From Pleurotus djamor (Eukaryota > Basidiomycota > Agaricomycetes > Agaricales > Pleurotaceae), in contig JAPEVF010000137.1 in assembly GCA_029747585.1 (NCBI GenBank), forward strand, positions 1 to 64,000: a DNA stretch of 64,000 nucleotides, read 5' to 3'. Positions within the stretch are counted from its first letter, which is position 1. Each line of letters opens with the position of its first letter. Shown here in pieces: positions 47,253-59,458 of the stretch. The notes under the pieces are model-generated. The model worked only from the letters and a program-made list of their open reading frames with translations. It had not been told where the DNA came from and searched no databases. The position numbers were made by a program, and so were the translations under genes.

Positions 47253-49965
47253 ATGTCTTCGAGGTCATGGTTGCGCTCTTTCTTTTTGATGTCGGCTTTG
47301 CTGGTTACCATCAGCAACGCCTGCACTGATCACTCTGCTCCGCGTAAATCCCTCAACTTTGGGCTGAAGTCCAGCCATACCTGGCTTACCTCCTCCTCTG
47401 AACTGGCCTTTGAATTCCACGGTGCCTCAGCATCTCCTGACCCCATCGAACTGGCCACAGGCTTCATCCAACATCAGATGTCTTTGGCACCGAGCCTACT
47501 GTCGGATTTCAGGATCAGCCCAAGGTCGTACTTAGACGAGGCCACTGGAGTCACACACGTTTACGCTCGACAATATGTGAACGGACTCGAAGTCGCTGAC
47601 GGAAACGCCAATGTAAACGTCAAAGATGGTCAAGTGATCTCCTTTGGCTCCTCGGTATGCTTGCATTGATATTCTTCTTCGCCTATGACCTAACTCTTCT
47701 TCAACTAGTTCAACCACGTCTCGCCTACCAATATTGCGACGGCTATCCAGATCTTTGGTCACAGCGATCACGTCTACGAAGTAGACTCCCAAGTTGTACT
47801 TGACCAGAGGCTTGATGATGGAGAAGATTTGCATGCCGTGCTGGAAGGCAACTACGCGCAGTATAGCGTCAAGTCGGCCCTTCTCCATCTCATGAGCATC
47901 GCCACCCCATCACTCGAGAGTTTGAGTTTAATTGGTGCCACCACAGACCAATTAATCGAAAGGATGGCCATTGGCCTCGCTCCCTCCGTTGATCCGTTCC
48001 ACAACATGACCCTCATCATCGAGAACGTCCCCGACGCCATCGCCCCCGTCCCGGCCTACATGGTTTACGCAACGGATGACGAAGGCGTGCTACAACTGTC
48101 CTGGAAGGTGACCCCTGCTCGTCCTCCGTTTTGAACTCCCATGCTCACCCATTCCACCGCCAGTATGAAGTCAAAATGCGAGACAACTGGTATGAAGCCG
48201 CTGTCACTGTTAACCACCCATACCGTATCCTTTTCATTGTGGACTGGACTTCAGACTCGACATCGGGCTCTGAATCAGAAGTGTACGGTGACGAGCTGGG
48301 ACAGTACAATGTCTATGCCCTCGGCAAGGCAGATCCGTCAGCGGGGGCACGAACCTTTGAGACGGAACGCAGAGACTTTGCTTCGCAACTCGGTTGGCAC
48401 AGCCTACCATATACACATGATCCTTCTGTGAACCCCTCAGCTACGAAGCGCGGCAAAATTCATAACACCACGACAACTTGGGGGAACAATGTATGATCCA
48501 CCTTCCACTATGATGATTGCTGTTTTTCCGATGGCTTATCTCATCTCAATAGGTTTTTGTTCAATCAAACTGGGACGGAGACGGGACCAATTACACATTC
48601 ATAACCAAGCCCCACCCATCGGGCGGTCCAGAGAAGATTTTCGATTTCCCTTACAGCCCCAAATCCAGTCCTCAGACAAATCCGACCCTCGAAGCAAGAA
48701 AATACGTCAACGCATCGATGAGCCAAATTTTCTATGTTGCCAATATGATCCATGATCTATACTATCGGTGAATTTTCATCTCATCTCGTCGACTGTATTT
48801 TATTTGCTAAAGTCACTGTAGATATGGTTTCAATGAACTTGCAGGCAATTTCCAACAATACAACTTTGGGCTTGGAGGAAGGGAAGACGATGCTGTGATC
48901 ATCTTCGCCCAAGATGCCTTGAAACCGGAAAATGGCCTGTTCTCGACACCACCCGATGGCGAGACTCCGATATGTCGTCTTGGATTGTCTAGTTACAGTC
49001 TTCCGTACCGCGACTCTGCCTTTGATCAAAGCGTCATAATCCACGAACTCACACACGGTCTATCTGGTCGGCTTACTGGCGGTCCTTCGAGTAGTGGCTG
49101 CTTGGGTAATTCACATGGCGCGGGGATGTCCGAGGGTTGGAGTGGTAGGTCCATCAAATCCTATCATAACAATTGTTTTGCACATTTCAGTACGGATAGA
49201 CTTCTTTGCGCTTCTGATTCAGGCAAAGTTTGGCGTCACTGACGATGCGATCGGGTCTTGGTTTCGCAATCAACCATCTGGTATCAGAAAACATCCCTAT
49301 TCTTTGGTACGTGTCCAAGGTCCATTCACCCAAGTGACTTCATACCAACGCACTAATGAATTCTGAAACTGGCTAGAATTTGACTATAAATCCCTCGAAC
49401 TACGATGATCTCAATCAAATAGCTGACGTTCACGAAGTCGGCGAGATATGGGCTTCAATGCTATGGGAAGTTGCTCAAGCTCTTGTCACCGTTCACGGTT
49501 GGCGGGATGATTACTTCCCACCCGACCCATCAACTGACGGCTCACATCGTGATGATTATTATCAGAAGGGGGAACAGGGACTGGTCCCTCGGCACGGAAA
49601 TACGCTAGCAATGCAGTGAATTTCTTCCGTTATATCCTTCCCGAATCACTCAGCGCTTTGTTGACACCATGCTACATACAGACTTGTTATGAATGCCTTA
49701 AAGCTCCAACCTTGCAAGCCAACCTTTATACAAGGTCGGGATGCGATTCTTCAAGCTGACCAGAACCTCACCGGTGGAGAGAATCAATGCACCATATGGA
49801 ATGCTTTCGCGAAGCGAGGACTAGGCATCGACGCAGACTATGATCCGAATAGACGGAACGAGAAACGGTGCCGCAAGGTATGCTTGTGTTCTTGTTCTCC
49901 TTCCCTGTGCCTGGATTTCACTTTTTTACTAGGGCGAAAACGTCCCAGCCTTTTGCAAGAAGTAG
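47253..49965 (+). CDS. Fungalysin, extracellular metallopeptidase family M36
   Basis: Nine exons (47253-47654, 47709-48107, 48164-48490, 48553-48767, 48822-49144, 49200-49306, 49377-49615, 49682-49877, 49933-49965) give 746 residues. It has a signal peptide ([17 protein letters not shown]), an FTP-type propeptide ([21 protein letters not shown]) that keeps the enzyme inactive until cleaved, and the catalytic domain with [18 protein letters not shown] (zinc HExxH) and the third ligand Glu in MSEGWSDFFALL. The C-terminus (ENVPAFCKK) matches the family end. It should digest proteins outside the cell. HELTH replaces the more common HEYTH; Zn and catalytic residues are kept. Confidence 0.93.
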
Positions 49966-50221
49966 CTTTGACGCCTTCGAATTGGCGCAAGTTGGTAGAC
50001 GCTATTGTAGGGTACATTTCTTTATTTGTTTATTTCCGTTCGTTTTTGTCGTTATATCATTGATTGGCTCACTTTTGTGGAGGGTGGTAGATCCCTTGAC
50101 TAAGTACACCAAACACGAAATACGAGGTCATTACTAATGGTGCAATTTGCTTGAGGGAGCACACAGCCAAACCCAGAAAGAAAGCCTCATGAAAGGGTGA
50201 ATTTCAATGTTCCTGTTCTAA

Positions 50222-51532
50222 TTAAGTATACTTGTAGCATAGTGGAGTACGTCGAATGTCCATGACATCGCGGATCGGTACGAGCGGCGCAAGTGGACCC
50301 ATCTTCAACTGAAACTCCAAGGTGACATTCACATATGGTGGCTCTTCGGTAGTACGACCGGACATATCTGTCAGTCGGTTGTTGATGTCTTTTGACTGCC
50401 ACATCCACCATATTCGGTCAAGATTGGTATGGTGGAGGTAGAAGACCGGGTCTAGATCCAAGGAGAGGTTGATAGTCAGAGAATAACTTTCGAACTCAAG
50501 TCAGCGCGAACTTACCACCGGGGCTAGACCACCTATCATTCATCTCACCGCCCACTGACAAATGCCCTCCATCATGAACCTTAAAGTTGCTTGTCACGGG
50601 TGTCCCCTCCAATTCGATACGAAATTCTTCGAATGTCTGTTTCTCCAGAGTGCTCTCAACCATGGATGAGTGAACGAAATCGACAGCGAAGGTATTAAAC
50701 GACCGGGTGAGACAATGATTGGTCACCAATGTACCAGGCCCGATGGATAGGTTGTATGAGGCGAAGGGACCATCGGGGACGCAGCCACCACCCGTCCATC
50801 CAGGAATATCAGACATATTACCGAACGGTCCTGCATATCCAGGAATGTCAACACCGTTACCACCGAATCCAAAGATAGGATGGAAGACGGGGGACGTAGA
50901 AATCCTGAGAGGGGATCATGTCGTTAGTATCACTTATTGAATTGTTGGATGGCCTACGAGTTGGTTTCATCTACGTCGCGTGTCCAGTCCCAGTACCTAG
51001 TAAACGCGTCTATTATATGTCAAACGCCCGAACTAGCAGCACGCCGAGGACGTACGGTTGAGCTCCGTTGTAGCCACATTCTTCTCGCAGTGCAGTTTCG
51101 TATACGTTAAGAAAGTGTCTATGCCACGGCAAGAACTGGCCCTGAAGGTGTTGGACACTTAGACACTACGTGCATTTGAAGAAACCCGTACGAAACGCAC
51201 GACTAGGTGAATCTCTGGCATGAGAGATACATGAAGCGCTTGAAAATCATCAAACCGAGTCTTGACTCCAGTAAAGTTGGAGACCGCAGGAAGGGCTTGT
51301 AGACATTTGACCGCGCCTATGTATCGGGCTTTACTTGAAGAGCTGAGATTGCGCCTACGGAAAAAGGAAGAGTCTGCAACTCAGATTTGCGAGGGCAGCC
51401 TGTTACCTACCATTCCTGTCTGACGATTCCCTCGGAGCATGACATCGACTTGTTGATGGTGGCAGCGCGAACGACAGAGGCGGTCCAGAGAAAGATAGCA
51501 AGGACCAGCCGACGCTTAGATATCAAGCACAT
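50222..51532 (-). CDS. Secreted short-chain tyrosinase / polyphenol oxidase 2
   Basis: Exons 51532-51411, 51354-51201, 51141-51056, 50996-50958, 50904-50516 and 50451-50222 give 339 residues. The signal peptide (LVLAIFLWTASVVRA) starts at MCLISKRR. Copper A ligands are in ALHVS, PEIH and FLPWHRHF; YWDWTRD follows. Copper B ligands are in KVHDGGHLS and FYLHHTNLDRIWWMWQ. All six His are kept, so the protein should be active on phenols outside the cell. It is a clear paralogue of tyrosinase 1, sharing exon lengths 154, 86, 39 and 389. It ends directly downstream of fungalysin, in convergent orientation. Confidence 0.92.
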
Positions 51533-52060
51533 TTTCAGAGGCCCGAAGACGAGGAGATGGTTGGCAGCATAATTCAGGCAAGGTTGGCCTTTATAAATCT
51601 TCCACATGGAGCTGGTGATTTCGATGAGTTAGAGAAGCTTGCGATCATTAATAAGAGAACACACTGAGTCTGTCAGTACACGACAGGACCCACCTGATCA
51701 AGGTGCTTTTATAAAGTTCGGGAAAAGTGTGCACTGGAAACGCCAAAAGACATTCTTCTCGGGTTCTAAACATGTGGAATTTGGTTCCGATAGGCACCCA
51801 TCGCAGGGAAACCACGAGGGACGAGCAGCCTTTATCGAGGTTGCTTGAAGTTTTGAAGCGGCTCAAAGTCGCAGTGACGGAAGTTCGGAACCTTGTTTGT
51901 GACAATGTGATTAACCAGATCACATGAGCGTGACCATTGGCGTATTCGAGTCACGGGACGCGGTGGAGACCAGTCCCTTCGAAGTCAACCTGACCTCTGC
52001 CAAACCTATACCTCAATTGTGCCGACGGCAACTCAAGTACTCACCCATCGTACTCCTATC
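51533..52060. promoter_or_regulatory. Divergent promoter region, tyrosinase 2 / Pol delta subunit
   Basis: 530 bases between divergent starts. No clear TATA box is seen. Overlapping short frames on both strands (about 51640-51925) have no support. Confidence 0.5.
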
Positions 52061-54292
52061 ATGTCCTCAAAGGAAATTGACGATTATCTTACGAAACAAA
52101 TATTCATCGAGAAGAACATCGTAAGCTTCACTTTCTCAACTTCGACTTCCACCCGACACCCAAGTTGACCCCAGGTCACCTTTCGCTCCCTGAGCCGCGT
52201 ATTCTTCATTCATGTTAATGCAGCAAAGAAGTATGTTTTCGAAGTTTTCCCTATGGCATGCCTCCAATTCCCTTCACTAGCGCTCTCGAGGAGTTTTATG
52301 CGAAACCGGAGAAGGGGTTCCCATGCACTGCAACTTATACACTATCGGGAGAACTGAATCCACCAGAATATATCGTCGCCGATGAAGACTTTAAGATGGA
52401 GGTAGATTCCTATGGGATTAGTGATGTTCAAGACGAGGAGAACATGGATATCGAGTTGGACAGCGATGAGCCTTTACGGACGGCTTTTATGCTTGTTTCT
52501 GAGGCAGACTTGGAAGGTCCGTTGCGTTGTTCCTTTAGCGCGAGCGATTGGTCACTTATGTATGGTCTGTTTAGTTCAAATGTCGCGTTTCGCTGATATT
52601 TATGAGCAAACAATACATTGCTTATCGCCATCACCAATTCATGTCTGTGTACCCCATGTTGCCACCGTCATTCGTCGTGCTGATCCCTTTGCCAGGATGC
52701 CAACGCTATATGTCCTCTGACAGAGGATGTCAAGAAGGTAGACTATACGCAGAAAGGCGTCGACAACTATAAAACATTTGGGCGAGTCGTTGCCAAAGGT
52801 ATTAAGGTGCGTTTGTACAATATTTATTTGGCCTTTGCGGGGCTGACCTTGGGGTCCAGGTCAGAGTACCGAAACCACCACGACCTTTACCCGATGTCCC
52901 CAAGCTACCTGTTCTTATGCAACGAGCCCGTGAAGAGCGTGCGCGTCGAGAGAAAGCCGAAGCAGCCATCAAACAAGAGGCAGAACAGAAAGGCAAACCC
53001 GCAGGCAAGATCGACTTCCCCTCGAAGGCGAAAACGGCGAAGGATAAGGCCGCGGTTAGCAAGGCTCCTCCAGTCAAAACCGAGCCCACCATGCACTTCT
53101 TTGGACCAGTGTGTCTCGATCAATGTCCTCGTCACTAACTCACTGACAGATACGTGTAGACAAAGTCGACGGAAAAGCGAGCCGAACCACCATCCAAGGA
53201 GAAGCAGGTTGCGAAGGCTTCCACCCCCGCTGCAGAGAAGGGAGGTAAAGACAAGGAGAAAGCCACCGTCGCTGAACCAAAAGTCTGTTATTTGCTGTCT
53301 TCTTCTACCACATTTGTCTGACATTCTCCAATAGCGAGGTATCAAGCGCAAATCTATTGCGGGAGTAGACCCCGACGACTCGACGACGGACGACTCCAAA
53401 CCAATGCCCAAGGCATCAAGTAGCAAGCCAACTGGCGCTCGTGTACAACGAGGTGTCATTGTCTCGGACGACGAAGACGATGATGTCGTCGTTCCACCTC
53501 TGCGTACTGGTTTCAGAAAGGGACGAGTGTCTTCAACGGCGTCATCTGTTCCTGACTCTGAGCCACCCAGTGATTCTGAGCCTGACTCTGAAGCAGAACG
53601 TGAACTCCGTGCGATGATGGACGTCGAAGATGGTGCGATCACTAGTGTTACTTGCACGTGTTGTAACAGCATCTGACGATGCAACAGATAAAGTCGAGAG
53701 GGTATCGCGACCTCGTGCGATCAAACCCTCCACCAGTGAAGAAGATGAAAACGACGATGACGCATCGCAGCCAGAGGTTCAAGATGAGGACGTTGAGATG
53801 GATGACGCCGACGATGTTCCCAAACCTAAGCCTAAGCCACGGAAATCACGCAAAGTCCCCATTGGTAGTAACGGACTGAAGAAGAAACGAGTTATCAAGA
53901 GCCGGAAGACCGTTGATGCTAAGGGTTACATGGGTGAGTCTAGCGATCTCACTACCGTTAACACGCTAATATATGTTCAGCCACGGAGGATTACTCAGAA
54001 TGGGAGAGTGTAGATGAAGCTGATCCTCCTCCAGCTAAAAAGCAGAAAGGTAAACAACCCGCTCCCTCGAAGGACGACCCGGCTGGCGACAAACCTGCTC
54101 CGAATACCAAACCGGAAGGTGACAAAGGCTCTGAGGCGAAGGCTACGACTACGAAGCAGAGTGATTCAACGAAGACTACTCGGAAAGTACTCAAGCCTAG
54201 TGGCTCGACAACGACGGCTGGGAAGGGTAAATCTTCAGGAAAGAAAGGACAGCAAAATCTGATGATGTTTTTCTCTTNCGAAAACTACTTGA
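52061..54292 (+). CDS. DNA polymerase delta subunit 3 (POLD3/Cdc27-like)
   Basis: First exons 52061-52120, 52175-52230 and 52281 onward read MSSKEIDDYLTKQIFIEKNI, VTFRSLSRVFFIHVNAAK and then NALEEFYAKPEKGFPCTATY, the conserved N-terminal winged-helix domain that binds the B subunit. KKVDYTQKGVDNYKTFGRV follows after 52720. The rest is a charged, disordered region full of Lys, Ser and Asp in several exons. At the very end QQNLMMFF is a textbook PCNA-binding (PIP) box. The last codons read SSKTT and a stop if the N at 54278 is dropped. The subunit ties polymerase delta to PCNA during replication. Middle exon borders (52550-54000) are not fully fixed. Confidence 0.88.
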
Positions 54293-54506
54293 TCCATGTT
54301 GCATATTTGACAAATCGATTGGAAACCTCCACAAGCTTAGAGACTGAGTTACGCTGTGTTCTCCGATTTAAACATGAGTCACTACCACTAACGAAGAGCC
54401 GAGAATGTTTTAGATACAAGTACAACAGGCTACGTTGAAGGCATGGATGGAGTAAATTTTTCGGCGCCAACACAAGCCGATTTTCAAAACTCTTCGAGAA
54501 ACAAAA

Positions 54507-55267
54507 TTATAGGATCGTGCAAGGTGAACCAGGCTTGACGCTAATCTTCTTGACATCCAGGACGGTCAATGTTTTCAGGGCCTCCGGACCAATGAAGATC
54601 CCTTGCCAAAGCATATTTTGTCCATCTTGTTCCAACGCCCCAACCTTCTTACCTCGAGCCGTGCGCGAGTAAGGTCCTTCTACGATATCAAAGTTGTGGC
54701 CGCGATTGGCATATGAGTCTTCGACGAACTGGAGCCAAAACATAATTTATAACAGCGAGATTTTCGAAAGTGGGGAAAGCGAACCTTTTCCCAGTCGGCC
54801 GAAGGCTTTGTGAATGACTTGACACTGATTTTCGCGTTCGGGGTGTAGCCCAAGGTCACAATATAGTAGGCATCAAGAGGTTTAGGGATGCCCGTTGTAT
54901 AGCATTTACCGAAATGCATCGCTTCGTTGACATTCTAACGGCTCAAAAATTAGTTGAATGCTTTATCGACAAAGTGGATGCAACTCGGACGTACGTCAAA
55001 GACATACAGACCGCCGTGTCCCTGGGGAGAGAAATCACCACCACTCGTTGAATGGCTCGTCGGGGATCCATTGAGTGGGTAAACCTTTTTGATGAGGGAA
55101 ATTTCCTTGCCAGTGATAGCGCGGTAAAATGTAGCCTTCCCCGTCATATGAGAGGGGACGGAATCCAGAGCACGACGATGGAAAGACGAGGAGGGTGCGG
55201 CAAAAACGGTGGTGAAACAGATGGCTGCGGTGGCGAGGACAACAGCAAAGGAGAATGTCAACTTCAT
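54507..55267 (-). CDS. Secreted protein of unknown function, possibly ADP-ribosyltransferase-like fold
   Basis: Exons 55267-54995, 54934-54785 and 54728-54507 give 214 residues. A signal peptide (FSFAVVLATAAICFTTVFA) and a Kex2-like HRR site precede the mature chain. It shows KATFYRAITGKE, HSTSGGDFSPQGHGGLYVFD, then NEAMHFGKCY and a beta-rich end (GQNMLWQGIFIGPEA, LDVKKISVKP). An arginine followed by a GGDF...GGLYVF loop and an A-x-x-F/G helix loosely recalls ADP-ribosyltransferase-like domains, but no complete catalytic triad is clear. I give this as a weak resemblance only; enzyme, binding protein or other secreted factor all remain possible. Confidence 0.7.
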
Positions 55268-55969
55268 GATTCGTGCGTAGGTGGGGATGTTGGTTGGAAG
55301 CGAGAGAGGATAGGATGGAGAATCAGACGGAAGAGTGGCAAGTTTGAACTACCAGAGTGCAACTTGGGGGAGAAGGTTTGACTGCCAGAGTGAGGAACCG
55401 ATAACCCATCTGCTAGATCATTTATACTCGCCACGAAGATGGAATTGAATTAAGAACCGGATATCATTTGTTTTGGCGTAAAACAAGCTTTTGGTCCAGC
55501 TTTCCGTCCATGTCCGACAGTACTAGTGCTCTGACAGTGTATCTGACAGCGCCAGCGCGTAACACTCCCCGGCGAGTGGTGGCCGCTCTAGTATCGCCCA
55601 TTGACTTCCTTGGGACTTGGAGCACCTAGGTACTATGCTCACGGGCGTGCCACGGGTAACGCGAAGGGTCGAGGACTTACTGCCTAGAACGCTTGGCGTA
55701 ACGCCCAACCGACTGGAAGCACTTGATCGTAATGGCGCAGTAACTGATGAAGCTAAGTTTTGGAAGGTGAGAACAGCAGCTGTAGTGATTGTTTGCAATA
55801 GCATCACCCAAACACATGAGCGACATGATGATTCGTGATGGATGGAGATTCTGAACTCTACTATCAAAAGATAAACATAGTATCAAACGACGTACTATAA
55901 TGGGCAGTACATCGGAATGGCTCGTGGAAACGTGAGGACAACTGATGATCATGATGGGTGATGTAACGG
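55268..55969. other. Intergenic region
   Basis: 700 bases between the secreted-protein start and the stop of F-box protein 2, both minus strand. It should carry the promoter of the secreted protein. Frames present are short and unsupported. Confidence 0.45.
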
Positions 55970-57160
55970 TCATGCTGCAACGACGGTATAGTCCTCCCAA
56001 TCCCTCCTCCACGCCTCTCGAGGTTCACAACTCCACTTGACTCGTAGTGGTGCCAAGCGACCTCTGTACCACCGATCGTACACTGCATCCGGGCCTGCTT
56101 CAAAATCCAAGCATTGCAGTGAAGGTATGCGATCAAAGAGGGTTGGAATCACCGGCGACTGTCTGTCATAGACACCAAAACGCCTAACAAATCGGATGTG
56201 ACGAATGGTCCCGTTGCATTCTTTGCAACGAGAGGCACATTCTAGCACATCAGCGTCTGAATACTGAAACGATGGGGCGGTAAGAGCTGAGACAACGCTT
56301 GGGGGAAAACGCGAAGAACTCACACCACGAGAGAACCCCCAAGTTTCTAGCTGTAGGTATTCTAAATTCGGCATATACGACGCCAAGGAAAACATTTTCT
56401 CAAACGTCGCGTTCCTAACCGCTAAGACCTTTACGGCTTCCAAGGATTCCCTCATTCCCTCAACATCAAGAAGCTCGGGGTGCATCGGGGACATCATAAC
56501 CCTGAAGTGAGATACGCGGTTGCCCAAGAGGAAGCGTACGGACGATGCGAGGGTCGTATCAAGAATTTTGAGATGAGGGAACAGGCCAGGCGGGACGTCG
56601 ATCGACACAAAAAGCATAGGTATTTCTAAGTGTTCCAACCTAGGTTGAGAACACAGAAAGCGAATGAAGGCGTCGAATGTGTAAATGACATGATCAAAAA
56701 CAAGTTTCTTGAGAACCATGGGGTGAGTTTGGTCGCTAGTGCTGTGGTCCAAGTCAAAGGAAAAGATGGGGAGTATGATATTTGGTTTCGCGAGGGGACA
56801 ATCAAAGATAAACGCGTCCAAGCACCGAAGATAGACGAGGATGTGTTTTAATGGGACAACCATGGATTCAGTGAACAGGTCCCCGTGGAGCTCTATGACC
56901 AGCTCTCTGACATAGCTCCTCAGATAGGGTTGCTTGTCTAGTGTCCTGAGGAACGCAGTCAAGCGTTCCAATAGAGCTTGCTGTTCGGACTCTATGAAAC
57001 GGGCACGAGAGAATAGGAGAGGAGTGACTTCAGCGTGGAAGGCGAGAGACGTTAAGGAGAGGGAGTAGAGAACTGGTTGTTCGCCGATGAAATTGAGAAT
57101 TTGGTGAAACACCTCGGAGGGTAGGTGAGAGATGTCCATGTTGGCTTTCGATGGGAGCAA
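55970..57160 (-). CDS. F-box/LRR-type protein 2
   Basis: A single long exon of 396 residues. ISHLPSEVFHQILNFIGEQPVLYSL is the F-box, followed by SLTSLAFHAEVTPLLFSRARF, the usual continuation in these fungal proteins. The remainder is a degenerate leucine-rich solenoid (LVFDHVIYTFDAFIRFLC, LEHLEIPMLFVSIDVP, LEYLQLETWGF). It should act as the substrate-selecting part of an SCF ubiquitin ligase. Met8 (57139) is an equally good start. It is not closely similar to F-box protein 1 outside the box. Confidence 0.8.
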   Translation of the reverse strand: MLPSKANMDISHLPSEVFHQILNFIGEQPVLYSLSLTSLAFHAEVTPLLFSRARFIESEQQALLERLTAFLRTLDKQPYLRSYVRELVIELHGDLFTESMVVPLKHILVYLRCLDAFIFDCPLAKPNIILPIFSFDLDHSTSDQTHPMVLKKLVFDHVIYTFDAFIRFLCSQPRLEHLEIPMLFVSIDVPPGLFPHLKILDTTLASSVRFLLGNRVSHFRVMMSPMHPELLDVEGMRESLEAVKVLAVRNATFEKMFSLASYMPNLEYLQLETWGFSRGVSSSRFPPSVVSALTAPSFQYSDADVLECASRCKECNGTIRHIRFVRRFGVYDRQSPVIPTLFDRIPSLQCLDFEAGPDAVYDRWYRGRLAPLRVKWSCEPREAWRRDWEDYTVVAA

Positions 57161-57581
57161 TGCGCGTTACTATAGCGGATAGGAGGGCGAATTGTGTGGC
57201 AATCAAGGGGTGTCCTGTCCAGCGTTGAAGTCAACAACGATGAAGCTTTGGAGGGGGATTAGGAGGTGGACGAAAGGGTGTGGGCGAATTAGAGTCTCAG
57301 CTGCAGCGCCCCTTTGACTAAGACCCTGATCGGCTGCGTAGCCTCCAGAACAGATGAAGGCAGACCAGAGACATCATCATCATCTTCGAATAAATAACAT
57401 ATCAAGGAAGGAAGGAAGGAAGACCCACAGTCAGCCGGTGATGTCTCCTTGTAACCTTACCAGTTAAGGCCATAAATTGGGTATGCCTATAAGAGCTATG
57501 GTCCCACAGGTGCGACCGACGCTGAGCTCGTTTTGTTGGACACGGGGTACGCAGATGCAGATGAAAAGCGTAGATAGGTCT
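57161..57581. other. Intergenic region with short GAAG repeat
   Basis: About 420 bases. AAGGAAGGAAGGAAGGAAGA at 57403-57422 is a short tetranucleotide repeat. It holds the promoter of F-box protein 2; nothing else seen. Confidence 0.5.
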
Positions 57582-57886
57582 TCAAGGATTCGTAGGTTGA
57601 ACGTTCCGATAAGTTCCCGTGCACTCTGTAAAACATGCGAAATTGCACACTTCTGGTAGCAGGATTCTATCAAGTCAAGCCATCAGCAGAAACAGTGGAC
57701 AACCTACTGGGTAGAGAAGCAGGAGAATGGACTTAAAGCCATCATGCTGCATATTTCCAAACGACAACGGGACAGCGGATTCTCAAGAGCAACCTGTAGA
57801 CTCAATGGGAAAAAGCAATTTGAATGAAATGCGACTGCATTGACTGGCGTAGGTGACAAAAGTAGAAGTACAATGATGTATGACAC
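57582..57886 (-). CDS. Candidate small cysteine-bearing secreted peptide
   Basis: Two exons (57886-57708, 57666-57582) joined over a 41-base intron (GTAGGT to GATAG) give 87 residues. MSYIIVLLLLSPTPVNA is a good signal peptide. The mature part has seven Cys (for example SNCFF, SRCRLEIC, VCNFACFTEC). The pattern is that of small secreted fungal proteins, some of which act at host or microbe contacts. The intron is shorter than neighbours and there is no paralogue in view, so the model is tentative. Confidence 0.4.
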
Positions 57887-58267
57887 CCTCCGGATAGTCC
57901 TTTCTCTCCCGAAATTGAGAGCTGTATCATGAGCACCAGCCGAAGCGACACCTCCGCAGCAAAAAAAAATTGCGGTCGAGCAAGAAAGTACGATATCAAC
58001 GAAGAGACGTCAAAGTCTCCTTCTTGAGGACGGGAACGCGGGCGAGGAGGCGGAAGAGCTGAACCAAGCCCGAACTTTTGAGTCCTCGATGGTTTGTTCG
58101 TGAGGAAAAATTCACGCTGGTGTGTAACTTATATAGGGCTGTATAGGCTTATGTCACAGACTCTCACGGCTATGGCGCGTGCGCCGGCTATGGTTGAGTC
58201 CGCGGTTCCGTGAATCCGTCGCAATAAATGCCTGAGGACCCGTTTCCCCTCGTCAACGTCATTCACG
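57887..58267. promoter_or_regulatory. Divergent promoter region, small peptide / PEX11
   Basis: 380 bases upstream of both the small peptide gene (minus) and the PEX11-type gene (plus). No clear core promoter motif recognised. Confidence 0.4.
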
Positions 58268-59458
58268 ATGCCCCGCTTCTCTAAACCGCTTTCTCTTGGA
58301 CGCATAACTGATGCAACGCTGGGGGCCTTCATCTCTGTACCTCCTTCAGAGACACTTGATCACCTTGTTCGGTATCTTGGAACATGGAGCGGCAGCGAGT
58401 TGAGTACTTGAGCGAGTGGTCATTCTGTGAAGGGGCTTACGGTTCTACTTAGTAAATTCTTTATGGTTAGCTGTTAAAACATCAGACCCAACGAATGTGG
58501 CTAAAAAGCACTATAGATAATACAATATGCCATCAAGGTTGTTGTGCCTTTGCTAGAGCTTCGAGCTCGGGCTCAGCATCGCGCGGGATTGAGGGCTTCT
58601 CCTTCAAGCGCGGCGGCTCCCCAGTATACGAAACTCGGAGGGATCATTGGAGACGCACGCATGCTTTGGAGAATATGGGGTGAGTCGACCACAATGGTGT
58701 TCAAAGTAATTTATTGATGTGCGAATTTCGCAGGTTTGCTTCCCATTATCCAATGGCTTGTGTCTCTCGAGCGGAATCCTCAACCCACAAGAAGGCTGCT
58801 CAATATTGAGAGACTACAAGGATGGTCGATGCTCGCCTATTACCCACTTGAACATCTCTACTACCTCCTTTCCCATTCTTTAATACCGGCACATATTCCA
58901 TCCATCAAGTCACTAATTTCTTCCAAGTCCAAACCAACGAAATTGGACGCAAATGCACTCGGGATGTGGTCTACCCGATTCTGGGCGCTCTACGTGGTCC
59001 TTCAAATCCTACATCTCCGAGAAGACAGGCAACTACTACGGGCCAAGGAAAAGTCTCTGCTCAAAGCGACACGGGCTCCCGTAGGATCTGGATTGTCGCT
59101 TTCTGAGAAGAAGGAGCTCGACGACAGATGGGACACCTTCTGGAACGAAGTCGTGGTCAACCTCGGCTACCTTCCTCTTACTGTTCATTGGTAAGCACTC
59201 TCGTTTTCCTGTCGTGTTACGTCTCTCACTGTTATCTTAGGTCGCTGGAGAAGGGTTTATTCAAAAACGAGGTTTGTCTGATTGCGTCCTGACTTCCATC
59301 CTCACTTACACTCACCTTTTTTCCAGTTCTGGGTTGGCGTGTTCGGTTTAGTCGCAGGGTTGGCTTCGTTCAGAGCCGGTTGGAAGGCGACTGCTTTGCC
59401 TCCTTCTCCTCCTACACCGCCTCCACAAGAAGTTGAGAAGCAAGAGCTGTCGTCGTGA
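58268..59458 (+). CDS. Peroxisomal membrane protein, PEX11 family
   Basis: Exons 58268-58398, 58453-58465, 58517-58679, 58734-59190, 59241-59271 and 59327-59458 give 308 residues. Family signs: SETLDHLVRYLGTWSGSDKFFM, IIQYAIKVVVPLLELRARAQHRAG, LGGIIGDARMLWRIWGLLP, LLNIERLQGWSMLAYYPLEHLYYL and the late helix FWVGVFGLVAGLASF. PEX11 proteins sit in the peroxisome membrane and drive elongation and division. Exon 2 is only 13 bases and is needed to complete the conserved DKFFM-x2-QY block. Length and pattern suit the PEX11C-like branch. Confidence 0.88.
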
